Part shown: positions 35,701 through 47,700 of the stretch, in pieces
How the letters are laid out: the number at the start of each line of letters is the position of its first letter
Position numbering within the stretch: the first letter of the stretch is position 1
NCBI RefSeq assembly: GCF_963678975.1
Contig: NC_089278.1
Span: forward strand, 8,273,479-8,337,478
Reading direction: 5' to 3'
DNA length: 64,000 bases
From: Dysidea avara
Taxonomy: Eukaryota > Porifera > Demospongiae > Dictyoceratida > Dysideidae
Notes under the pieces: model-generated
What the model was told of the DNA's origin: nothing
Database searches by the model: none
The model's input: the letters and a program-made list of their open reading frames with translations, nothing else
Made by a program: the position numbers and the translations under genes

Positions 35701-38700
35701 TGCAGGGAATGTACTTGTCTCACAGTAATAGACAACACTCTTTAAATGAAGACCATAATTAATTAACATTTGAGTAACTACTAGATGATAGTAGTGGAAG
35801 TAACATTGAGTGGAGTTCTGTTTTGATTAACTCCCATGGAGCCCTGTTATTTATAGATAAATTTTTCTTCATTGATGTTTCTGCACTGTTGGTATACTTT
35901 TTGTTAAGACTGAAACAGCTTCATGATCACTTAGACCACTTGCATTCTTCTACAGTAGATGAAGTATTGGTAAAAAGAGATCTAGTATGTTTTTATTTTG
36001 AGTTGGAGAGTTCACCATTTGGTAGAATCCATGGTCTTGAATAATATCCAAGAGATTGTTTTGAGCAGAGCCGTGCATTGCATTGCTCGATAATTTTAAA
36101 TCTGTCCAGATGATTAAAATCACCAGCAAGCCAAACCACAGCATTTCTAAACATTTTTTCTATTAAATTTAGAGATGTTTCCAACTCTTCTAATGGTTGG
36201 TTTGAGCCCAAGTTGGTTTGGTAAAATCTTCCAATAACATACGTACAACCATTGGGAGTTTAAATTGAACCCATAAGATTTCACAAGAGAACTGCTGCAG
36301 TACTACCTCACAAGATGATAAGTGTTGTGTAACAGCTATTAAACCCCAGTGCGTGGGAGTATCAAAGCGTCGCGCTGGGTTATAACTACCATACAGCTAG
36401 ACAGAGCGGCGCTGCTACTGTATGATATATTAGTTATCACCCAGTGATAACTAACTTATCACCCTGTTGTGGAGCCACTCAGTCTCTTTCGTGACATCAT
36501 AATAATCACGAATGGCATTGTTTACCAATGGAACAAAGAGCCAAATAAGGAAATATTGATACAAAACACACTAATACAGCACTTAAAACTACCTAAATCT
36601 TACAAGAAAACTGTTAATCCTTTACACAATAACATACAAGTTACCAATACCGTGATAGTTTAACAAATGTCAAAAATAGTCCGTGACGATTTTCGCTCCA
36701 GCAATCACTCCCAACGGTCAGTATGGTGAAGAACTAACTTCCTCTAGCTTCATCGTTCTATCTTGGACTATGGTAGCCAGTTGTTGGTCTTTATTTTTCT
36801 CTTGCACACCACGTGACACCACCATACCAATTTATGACGAAGGCGAATCGTACCTGGAACCGCTGCTTCATAACACCGCCCTTCCCTACAGTTTGTAGGC
36901 AGTATGTAAGGTCTCTCTTGTAGCTACAAAGTAGAATCTCCACACAATTCGGACGAAATCTTGAGCACAGTGACAGGAACTCAAACCGGAACTTAATTTA
37001 TTATCCGTAAACTTCTGCACACTCCCACGCACTGGGATATAAAACAGTTATATCCCGTATACTCGGATGATATCATTGTTATTACACTCGCCCTCGGCTC
37101 CGCCTCGGTCTTGTGTAATAACAATGATATCACCCTCGTACCGGGATATAACTATATCTTAAGACACCTCCATACCCATCATATCTATCTTTTCTATATA
37201 TTGTATAGTTTAATCCAGGGAGAAATATTATGCTACTTAAAATGTCAAGTGTAAGCCAAGTCTCTGTACCAATGATTATGCCAGGGTTTTCAGAATTAGT
37301 TAGTTCATGTAGATTGGGAACCTTATTTCAAATTGACTGGAAATTAACATTTAAAATTTTGAGATTACTATTTACTATGTAAAGTTTCTCTTTTGGGCTT
37401 GGTTATACATCTTGGTTATACATAACCAATACTACCAAGGCACCATGAAGGTATTAGGAGGCTGATTTCTGGTCTATTATTTTGAGAAAGTGTAAACTTC
37501 TGTGATCCCTAATGTACAATACTACTATACTGTATTTGTCAATCACTTTGCATGTAGCTTAGCATCATTCTAACTGAGATATACAGTTTTTACCCCTTCA
37601 AATAGTGGATTTGATCATGTTTGTTTATCAAGTGTAATGTGACAGCATGCCTCTGGTGGAAGGATCAGGGGTGTACACAGGAATTTTGAAAAGGAGTTTC
37701 TACTACAGCTAAGTGACTGTTATATCAGAGTAGTTTATATTGCCTGAATGCTTATGATCTCGATCTTCTAGTCGCCAAAATCATAATTCTAAATAATGCT
37801 ATAAGTGTCACTATTATGTAAGAAACTATTATTAACTAAGATGAAAGTTTAAAATGTGTCCTATTCTACGATAGATTCCAGATTCTGGAAACTTAAGTTT
37901 CAATTTCTTAATGTTTCAAGTAGTGTGTAAAATCCAAAGAGGTTTCCTGAAACCTTTGGAAATTTTCTCCAGACAAAGCCTCAAGATTGCTCTTTATTTT
38001 CATACATGTATGAAGGGGACACTTCTCTTTAAACTCGGAAGGGATATGCTATTCCTGGTACCCTGTGAGGCCTGCTACGTTGTTATTTGGTTAAATGCCT
38101 TCATAGAACTTTGCATGGGTGGCATCAAACAAAAACTGTACTTTATTGTCATGTGAACTGTGATTTATTGTTCGCCAACTGTACTTCAAAAAGCAACAGT
38201 TACAACGGTAATTAAAACACAGGCTCACTTGGTCCTTCACTATTCCACTGTGCATCACATACACAGTTGATCACATGATGTAATACTCAGCATTAATGCG
38301 ATGTGACCTTCAGAGTAGTGCATATCCGTCTTAGTGTACAAGTAACTGCTAGAGAGCTCCAAGGCTATAAGTTTGGTGTGAATTATAATTTTAAAAATTG
38401 TATTTTCTGCTCTGAAAGGGGGTTCATCCAAGCCATCTGAACATTCCTGGCTATTCCCTTGATTTTCAGCCCTTTACACAGCATTATAAATGGAGAATAG
38501 TATGAAAAGTGCCTTAGCAATCAATCCAGTCAGTACAGAAAATATGGACGATTCCTGGTATAAACATGACAAAAAGAAGGAGGACAAAGGTAAGTCCATG
38601 TTGCATGCATTATCCATACTACAGTGTCTGTGAGAAAATCAAGCTATTAGCCCTAGCCACTATTGAGTTACACTCATCTGAAAGCATCAGGTAATTAGTT

Positions 38701-41700
38701 ACTGTAGTCAGTCAATAGAAAATCCACTAAATTATAATTTCATAGTAACTGAATAGAAGTGTTTTGTGTCACACCAAAGACACTTTTTGGCTTGCTTATA
38801 CCTAACCAATACTGCCAAGGTACAATGAAGGTATTGTGAGGCTGGCTTTTGGTCAATATTATAAGTACAAACCATTATGATCCCTAATATCCAGTGCTAC
38901 CATACTGTACGATAGTGTATTTGATGTCCACTATACATATATCTGTAATCAATACCGCATTTAATGCTGAAGTTATCTTTGCTTGTTTCTTACAGCTTTA
39001 CGATTCATTATGGAACCAGAGGATAGAGTTGTATTTCCTGGTATAAATGTCTCAGAGTCATTCCCCTGTAGTTTTGAAGAATCAGCTACAAATGTCACGG
39101 TGATGTGGTATCGTGATGGGGTATTATTACCAGTGGATAGTACTCATATTATACATGACAATGGAACATTGGAAATTACTGACATTATTCAAGGAATAGA
39201 TGCTACTGTGCAGGGAGTAGTATATCGTTGTGTATTGTCCAATGAAGTGGGTAGTATTATTAGCAAACCAGCTCTGATACAATATGCTGGTAAGCACAGT
39301 GTTGCATCATCGTTGTAGTGATGATGTATGATATTACACATGTGTCAAATGTAATGGTCTAAATTTTTAGACCTTTAGCTCTACCTTATACGCTGTCTAT
39401 CCAATACCCAATCATAATTGAAATCATGATCATAATAATACTGAATGCATTCAAAAGAATAATATGCTATCAATATGCATTTAGAAAGCCAGTTTGTGAA
39501 CAGTTTAACCAATGCAGGCATGCCTTTTTATATTTACAAGCACAAGAACATATATAGTGTGCCAAAAAATTACTGTTGAATTGGTTGCTATTCAAAGATG
39601 TAGTTGCCTTCACTGGCCTCATATTGAAATTTTACTCACTTTTCCTTCATTTCTTGCTCCTTTTTATTGCCCACTCACCTCTCTTTCCCATTACCCCTAC
39701 TACTGCCACCTGTATCAAGACACATGGCGGTGTGTCGTGTGGCCCAAGAAGCTGGCGCGTCACACCATGAGTATATTGACAGGAAGAAAGAAATTGCAAT
39801 TTTCACACATATGTAACTCTGTGATCTCTTATCTGATTGAAACCAAACTTGCTACAAAAGTGCCCGCCAGCAAGGAAAGTCTACATACCAAATTGGAAGA
39901 AATCACTTCAGCACATTTCTGAGATACGAGCGGCTAAAATTTCATTTTAATTTCTTGGGTTTTTTTTCTTAGTTTCGCACACTTTGTAAAATTTGCCATA
40001 AAACACCAATGCATACTCCAATCGGACTGCAATTGACACATGTAAAGGGCTCATTAAAGCGGATCTCAATCCCACGTTTAGTAGGAATCTGATGAACATC
40101 ACAGAGTTTTGACCGATTATTTGCATAAAACAAGGATAAGAAAAAATTAGGAATTTTAAATTAGAGTAGGGACAGTGTATATGCTGCAATAAAAAGTCCT
40201 GAAACCAGCTGGATCAGAGTAGTATGTAATGTCCAAATACTGTAAAACAATAAGAAGTGAATATCTCTACTGTGCTACACTCAATGCACAGTAGGGATAT
40301 TCACTCCTTATTGTTTTACAGTATTTGGACATTACGTACTACTCTGATCCAGCTTGTTTCAGGACTTTTTATTGCAGCGTATACACTGTCCCTACTCTAA
40401 TTTAAAATCTAATCCAAAACAGCCAAGCTGTAAAAAAACAGTGCGGCCCTCAAAAAGGCTATGGTGAAAAAAGATGTGAAATCCAAGGTGGCAGCCAAGA
40501 AATGGCTGTGATGGTAAGTTAATGGTAAAAATTTTAATAACGACAATTCGGGTGAATTTTTGTGCCGCTTGGTCTTGGCAATAAATTCACCTAAATTGCC
40601 GTTATTAAAATTTTTACCATTAACCTACCATCACAGCCATTTCTTGGCCGCCACCTTGGATTTCACATCTTTTTTCACCATAGCCTTTTTGAGGGCCACA
40701 CTGTTTTTTTACAGCTTGGCTGTTTTGGATTAGATTTCATTTCTTTTTGTATTTGTAGCGGCTTTGGAACTTTTTTAACCTGTCTTTTTTTTCTTTACCA
40801 CAGGAAGAAGAAAAGATGAAGCAGTTGTACTTTAAATATTTCTGATTTTATCAGTAAATGTACAAATTATATATATAATACATATATTTATTACAGAACT
40901 CTCCATGGTGGTTTCTTTGTAACTGAACACTCTACAAGGTGACTTCTTCTTGCTGCCCTCTCTACAGGGTGAATTGTTAGTAGCTGAATAATCTACAAGG
41001 TAACTTCTTCTAGCTGATCTCTCTACAGGGTGATTTGTTTGTAGCTGAACTATCTACAAGGTAACTTCTTCTAGCTGATCTCTCTACAGGGTGATTTGTT
41101 TGTAGCTGAATTCTGTGCAGGTGATTTGTTTGCAGCTGAGCTCTTTACAGAATGGTTTCTTTGTAGCTGAACTCTCTACAAGGTAACTTCTTCCAACTGA
41201 TCTTTCTACAGGGCAATTTGTTTGTGGCTGAGTTTTCTACAGGGTGATTTCTTTGAAGCTGAACTCTCTACATGGCTGTTTCTGTGTAACTGAACTCTCT
41301 ACAAGGTAATTTCTTCTAGCTGATCTCTCTACAGGGTGATTTCTTTGCAGCTGAACTCTCTACATGATGGTTTCTTTGTAGCTGAACTCTCCACAAGGTA
41401 ACTTCTTCTAGCTGATCTTTCTACAGGGAGATTTGTTTGTAGCTGAACTCTCTACAGGTGATTTGTTTGCAGCTGAACTCTCTACATGATGGTTCTTTGT
41501 AGCTGAACTCTTTAAAAGGTGACTTCTTCTAGCTGATCTTTCTACAGGGAGATTTGTTTGCAGCTGAACTCTCTACATGATGGTTTCTTTGTAACTGAAC
41601 TCTCTACAAGGTGACTTCTTCTAGCTGATCTTTCTAGAGGGTGATTTGTTTGCAGCTGAATTCTCTACAAGGAAACTTCTTCTAGCTGATGTCTCTACAG

Positions 41701-44700
41701 GGAGATTTGTTTGTAGCTGAACTCTCTACAGGTGATTTGTTTGCAGCTGAACTCTCTACATGATGGTTTCTTTGTAGCTGAACTCTGTACGAGGTAATTT
41801 CTTTTAGCTGATGTCTCTACAAGGTCACTAGTTTGTAGCTGAACTCTCTACATGATGATTTCTTTGTAACTGAACTCTCTACAAGGTGACTCCTTCTAGC
41901 TGATCTTTCTACAGGGTGATTTGTTTGCAGCTGAACTCTCTACATGATGGTTTCTTTGTAGCTGAACTCTCTACAAGGTAACTTCGTCTATCTGATCTCT
42001 CTACAGGGAGATTTGTTTGTAGCTAAACTCTCTACAGGTGATTTGTTTGCAGCTGAACTCTCTACATGATGGTTTCTTTGTAACTGAACTCTCCACAAGG
42101 TAACTTCTTCTAGCTGATCTTTCTACAGGGTGATTTGTTTGTAGCTGAACTCTCTACAAGAAACTTTTTCTAGCTGATCTCTCTACAGGGAGATTTGTTT
42201 GTAGCTGAACTCTCTACAGGTGATTTATTTGCAGCTGAACTCTCTACATGAGGGTTTCTTTGTAACTGAACTCTCTACAAGGTGACTTTTTCTAGCTGAT
42301 CTTTCTACAGGGAGATTTGTTTGCAGCTGAACTCTCTACATGATGGTTTCTTTGTAGCAGAACTCTCTACAAGGTAACTGATGTCTCTACAAGGTCACTA
42401 GTTTGTAGCTGAACTCTCTATATGGTAGTTTCTTTGTATCTGAACTCTCTACAAGGTGACTTCTTCTAGCTGATCTCTCTACAGGGAGATTTGTTTGTAG
42501 CTGAACTTTCTACAGGTGATTTGTTTGCAGCTGAACTCTCTACATGATGGTTTCTTTGAAGCTGAACTCTCCACAAGGTAACTTCTTCTAGCTGATCTCT
42601 CTACAGGGAGATTTGTTTGTAGCTGAACTCTCTACAGGTGATTTGTTTGCAGCTGAACTCTCTACATGATGGTTTCTTTGAAGTTGAACTCTCCACAAGG
42701 TAACTTCTTCTAGCTGATGTCTCTACAGGGAGATTTGTTTGTAGCTGAACTCTCTACAGGTGATTTGTTTGCAGCTGAACTCTCTACATGATGGTTTCTT
42801 TGTAGCTGAACTCTGTACGAGGTAATTTATTTTAGCTGATGTCTCTACAAGGTCACTAGTTTGTAGCTGAACTCTCTACATGATGGTTTTTTGTAGCTGA
42901 ACTCTCTACAAGGTAACTTCTTCTATTGATCTCTCTACAGGGCGATTTGTTTGTAGTTGAACTCTCTACATGGTAGTTTCTTTGTAGCTGAACTCTACAA
43001 GGTGATTTCTTCTAGCTGAACTATAGTTGCATGAACTCCCTATAAGGTAAATTTTTCTAACTGATCTCTCTACAGGGTGAATTGTTTGTAGCTGATCTCT
43101 CTACAGGGTGACTTGTTTCTAGCTGATCTCTATACAGGTTACTTGTTTCTAGCTGATCTCTTGAATTCTCTTCAGGGTGACTGCTCTATCAAGACACACG
43201 ATAGTGTGTCGTGCGGCCCAAGAAGCCGGCGCGCCACACCGTGAGTATATTAACATGAAGAAAGAAAACGCAATTTTCACACCTATGTAGCTCTGTGATC
43301 CCTTATCTGATTGGAACCAAATTTGCTAGAGACGTGCCGCCCAGTTAGGGGAGTCTACATACCAAATTTGAAGAAAATCGGTCCAGCCATTTCCGAGATA
43401 CAAGCGAACAAAATGTCGTTTTAATTTCTTCGTTTTTTTTTTCTTCTTCATCTTCTTCATTTCGCACACTTGGCAAAATTCGCCATAAAACACGAATGCG
43501 TGCTCGGATTGGGCTGAAATTTGGCACATTGAAAGGGCTCATTAAGGCGGATCTCCGTACCAACTTTGGTAGGAATCCGATGAACATCACGGAGTTATTA
43601 CCGATTATTTGCGTAAAATAAGGTCGAAGGTCTGTCACGCCTACAGGGTAAACCCCTTGGAGGAATCAATTGAAAATTGATATGTATATGGAGCAACCAT
43701 CGTAGGAGTGCCTTTTTGTGGTTTGAAAGGAATCGGGATAAAGACCATGGAGATATGACACAAAACCCAACCTGTGTCAAAATTACGCGATCGATTTTTA
43801 TGAATAAAAAACTATTAGTTTTCGTATCTACCAGGCAAACCGCTTAGAGCAATGAACTGAAAATCAGTATGTAGCTGGAATAATCATCATAGAAAGTTCT
43901 TGCAGTAGTACAGAAGAATCGGATTACAAATCACTGAGTTATGATTCGAAAGGCAACTACGTGCAGCAAATGCGAGATCGAGATACTCTAATAGAACAGT
44001 CACCCTAATAAAGCATTCAGCTGCATGTATAATTTACACAGTTATATTACATTGCAAGTTATTCTGTAGGGAATTCAGCTACAAACAAGTCACCCTGTAG
44101 TCAGATCAGCTAGAAGAAGGTACCTAATAGAGAGTTCAGCTACAAAGAAGCCATCATGTAGAGAGTTCAGCTCAAATAAATCACCCTGTGGAGAATTCAG
44201 CTACAAACAAATTGCCCTGTAGAGAGATCAGCTAGAAGAAGTTACCTTGTAGAGAGTTCAGTTACAAAGAAACAATCATGCAAAGAGTTTAGCTGCAAAC
44301 AAATCACCCAGTAGAAAGTTCCGCTATGAACAGATCACACTATAGAGAGTTCAGTTAGAAACAAGTCATCCTGTAGAGAGATCAGCTAGAAGAAGTCACA
44401 TTGTAGAGAGTTCAGTTACAAAGAAACAATCATGCAAAGAGTTCAGCTACAAACAAATCACCCTGTAGAGAGTTCAGCTAGAAACAAGTCACCCTGTAGA
44501 AAGATCAGCTAGAAACAAGTCACCCTGTAGAGAGTTCAGCTAGAAGAAGTTACATTGTAGAGAGTTCAGCTACTACCATGTACAGAGTTCAGCTGCAAAC
44601 AAATTACCCTGTAGAGAATTCAGCTACAAACAAATCACCCTGTAGAAAGATCAGCTAGAAGAAGTTACCTTGTAGAGAGTTCAGCTACAAACAAATCACC

Positions 44701-47700
44701 CTGTAGAGGATTCAGCTACAAACAAGTCACACTGTAGAGAGTTCAGCTAGAAGAAGTTACATTGTAGAGAGTTCAGCTACAAAGAAACTACCATGTAGAG
44801 AGTTCAGCTGCAAACAAATTGCCCTGTAGAGAATTCAACTACAAACAAATCACCCTGTAGAAAAATCATCTAGAAGAAGTTACCTTGTAGAGAGTTCAGC
44901 TACAAACAAATCACCCTGTAGAGAGTTCAGCTAGAAACAAGTTACCCTGTAGAGAGTTCAGCTAGAAGAAGTTACATTGTAGAGAGTTCAGCTACAAAGA
45001 AACTACCATATAGAGAGTTCAGCTACAAACAAATCGACCTGTAGAGACAAACAAATCACCCTGTAGAAAGATCAGCTAGAAGAAGTTACCTTGTAGAGAG
45101 TTCAGCTACAAACAAATCACCCTGTAGAGGGTTCAACTACAAACAAGTCACCCTGTAGAGAGTTCAGCTAGAAGAAGGTACATTGTAGAGAGTTCAGCTA
45201 CAAACAAATCAACCTGTAGAGAGTTCAGCTAGAAACAAGTTACACGGTAGAGAGATCAGCTAGAAACAAGTCACCCTGTAGAGAGTTCAGCTAGAAGAAG
45301 TCACATTGTAGAGAGTTCAGCTACAAAGAAACTACCATGTAGAGAGTTCAGCTGCAAACATATTGCCCTGTAGAGAATTCAGCTACAAACAAATCACCCT
45401 GTAGAAAGATCAGCTAGAAGAAGTTACCTTGTAGAGAGTTCAGCTACAAACAAATCACCCTGTAGAGAGTTCAGCTAGAAACAAGTTACCCTGTAAAGAG
45501 TTCAGCTAGAAGAAGTTACATTGTAGAGAGTTCAGCTACAAAGAAACTACCATGTAGAGAGTTCAGCTGTAAACAAATTGCCCTGTAGAGACAAACAAAT
45601 CACCCTGTAGAAAGATCAGCTAGAAGAAGTTACCTTGTAGAGAGTTCAGCTACAAACAAATCACCCTGTAGAGAGTTCAGCTACAAGCAAGTCATCCGGT
45701 AGAGAGATCAGCTAGAAGGATCACCTTGCAGAGAGGTCAGCTACAAAGAAATCATCCTGCTTCATCTTTTCTTCTTCCTGTAGTAAAGAAAAATGACAGG
45801 TTAAAAAGCCCTAAAGCCAGCCATAGGCGGCTTTGGGGTATACAAATACAAAAAGAAGTGAAATCTAATCCAAAACAGCCAAGCTGTAAGAAAAGAGTGC
45901 GGCCCTGAGAAAGGCTATGGTGAGAAAAGATGTGAAATCCAAGGTGGCGGCCAAGAAATGGCTGTGATGGTAGGTTAATGGTAAAAATTTTAATAACAAC
46001 AATTCAGGTGAATTTGGTGCCGCTTGGTCTTGGCACAAAATTCACCTGAATTGTCGTTATTAAATTTTTTACCATTAACCTACCATCACAGCCATTTCTT
46101 GGCCGCCACCTTGGATTTCACATCTTTTTTCACCATAGCCTTTCTCAGGGCCGCACTCTTTTTTTACAGCTTGGCTGTTTTGGATTAGATTAGGATGACT
46201 GCTCTATTAGAGTATCTAATCAAAAACAGCCAAGCTGTAAAAAAAGGTGCGGTCCCCAAGGCTATGGTGAGAAAAGATGTGAAATCCAAGGTGGCGGCCA
46301 AGAAATGGCTGTGATGGTAGGTTAATGGTAAAAATTTTAATAACAACAATTCAGGTGAATTTGGTGCCGCTTGGTCTTGGCACAAAATTCACCTGAATTG
46401 TCGTTATTAAATTTTTTACCATTAACCTACCATCACAGCCATTTCTTGGCCGCCACCTTGGATTTCACATCTTTTTTCACCATAGCCTTTCTCAGGGCCG
46501 CACTCTTTTTTTACAGCTTGGCTGTTTTTGATTAGATATCACTTCTTTTTGTATTTGTATACTGCAAAGCCGGCCTATGGCTGGCTTTGGGGCTTTTTTA
46601 ACCCATGTGTTTTTTTCTTCACTACAGGAAGAAGAAAAGAACTTAAAAGAAGAATTTTAGTGCTTCAATTATTTTTGATTTTATTAGTAATTATACAAAT
46701 TATATACATATATTTATTACATGCCCATTATGCCCCACAGGATATTTTTTTGCAGCTGATCTCTCTACTGGGTGACTTGAAATGTAGCTGAACTATATAC
46801 AGGATGGTTTCTTTGTAGCTGAACTCTCTACAAGGTAACCTCTTCTAGCTGGTCTCTCTACAGGGTATTTTGTTTCTAGCTGAACTCTCTACAGGTGATT
46901 TGTTTACAGCTAAACTCTCTACATGGTGGTGTCTTTGTAGCCGAACTCTCTACACAGGGCCACCCACAGGGGGGGGAAACTGGGGCATTTTTCCCCGGGC
47001 CCCAGCCTGAAAGGGGCCCCAGGAGGCCCCATGAAGGGCCCCCTGAATACCTGTTTAAAAGATCGATATACTCTAATAGAGCAGTCAGATCTAAATACTC
47101 TAATAGAGCAGTCACAGTATTCTTCAGAGGAGCAGTGTAGCAAGCTTATAGATAAGGATATATGGTTGGTGATGGGTAGTTATTGTCATTGCCAACAGGT
47201 TGTGACCTTTTTTTTTTTTTTTTTTTTGTCTTCACCTTACAACTTGGGTGAAGGGCCCCACTTTAACTCTTTGCCCTGGGCCCCTTAATTTCTCTGGGCG
47301 GCCCTGTCTCTACATGATGGTTTCTTTGTAGCTGAACTCTCTATAAGGTGACTTTGTCTAGCTGAACTCTCTACAGGGTGATTTTTTTGTAGCTGAACTC
47401 TCTGCAGGGTGATTTGTTTGCAGCTGAACTATCTACATGATGGTTTCTTTGTAGCTGAACTCTCTACAAGGTGACTTCGTCCAGCTGATCTCTCTACAGG
47501 GTGATTTGTTTCTAGCTGAACTCTCCACAGGTGATTTGTTTGCAGCTAAACTCTCTACATGGTGGTTTCTTTGTAGCTGAACTCCCTACATGATGGTTTC
47601 TTTGTAGCTGAACTCTCTACAAGGTAACTTCTTCTCTACAGGGTGATTTGTTGTAGTTGAATTCTCTACAAGGTGGTTTGTATGAGGCTGAACTCTCTAC

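Noticed and set aside
36469..36898. Frames inside the TTAA insertion as a transposase
   Set aside because: Short, unrelated to any transposase motif, and not continuous.
38524..38590. Possible exon ending in GACAAAG/GTAAGT
   Set aside because: The same sequence belongs to a SINE-like repeat also found at 58545-58850, where the donor is lost.
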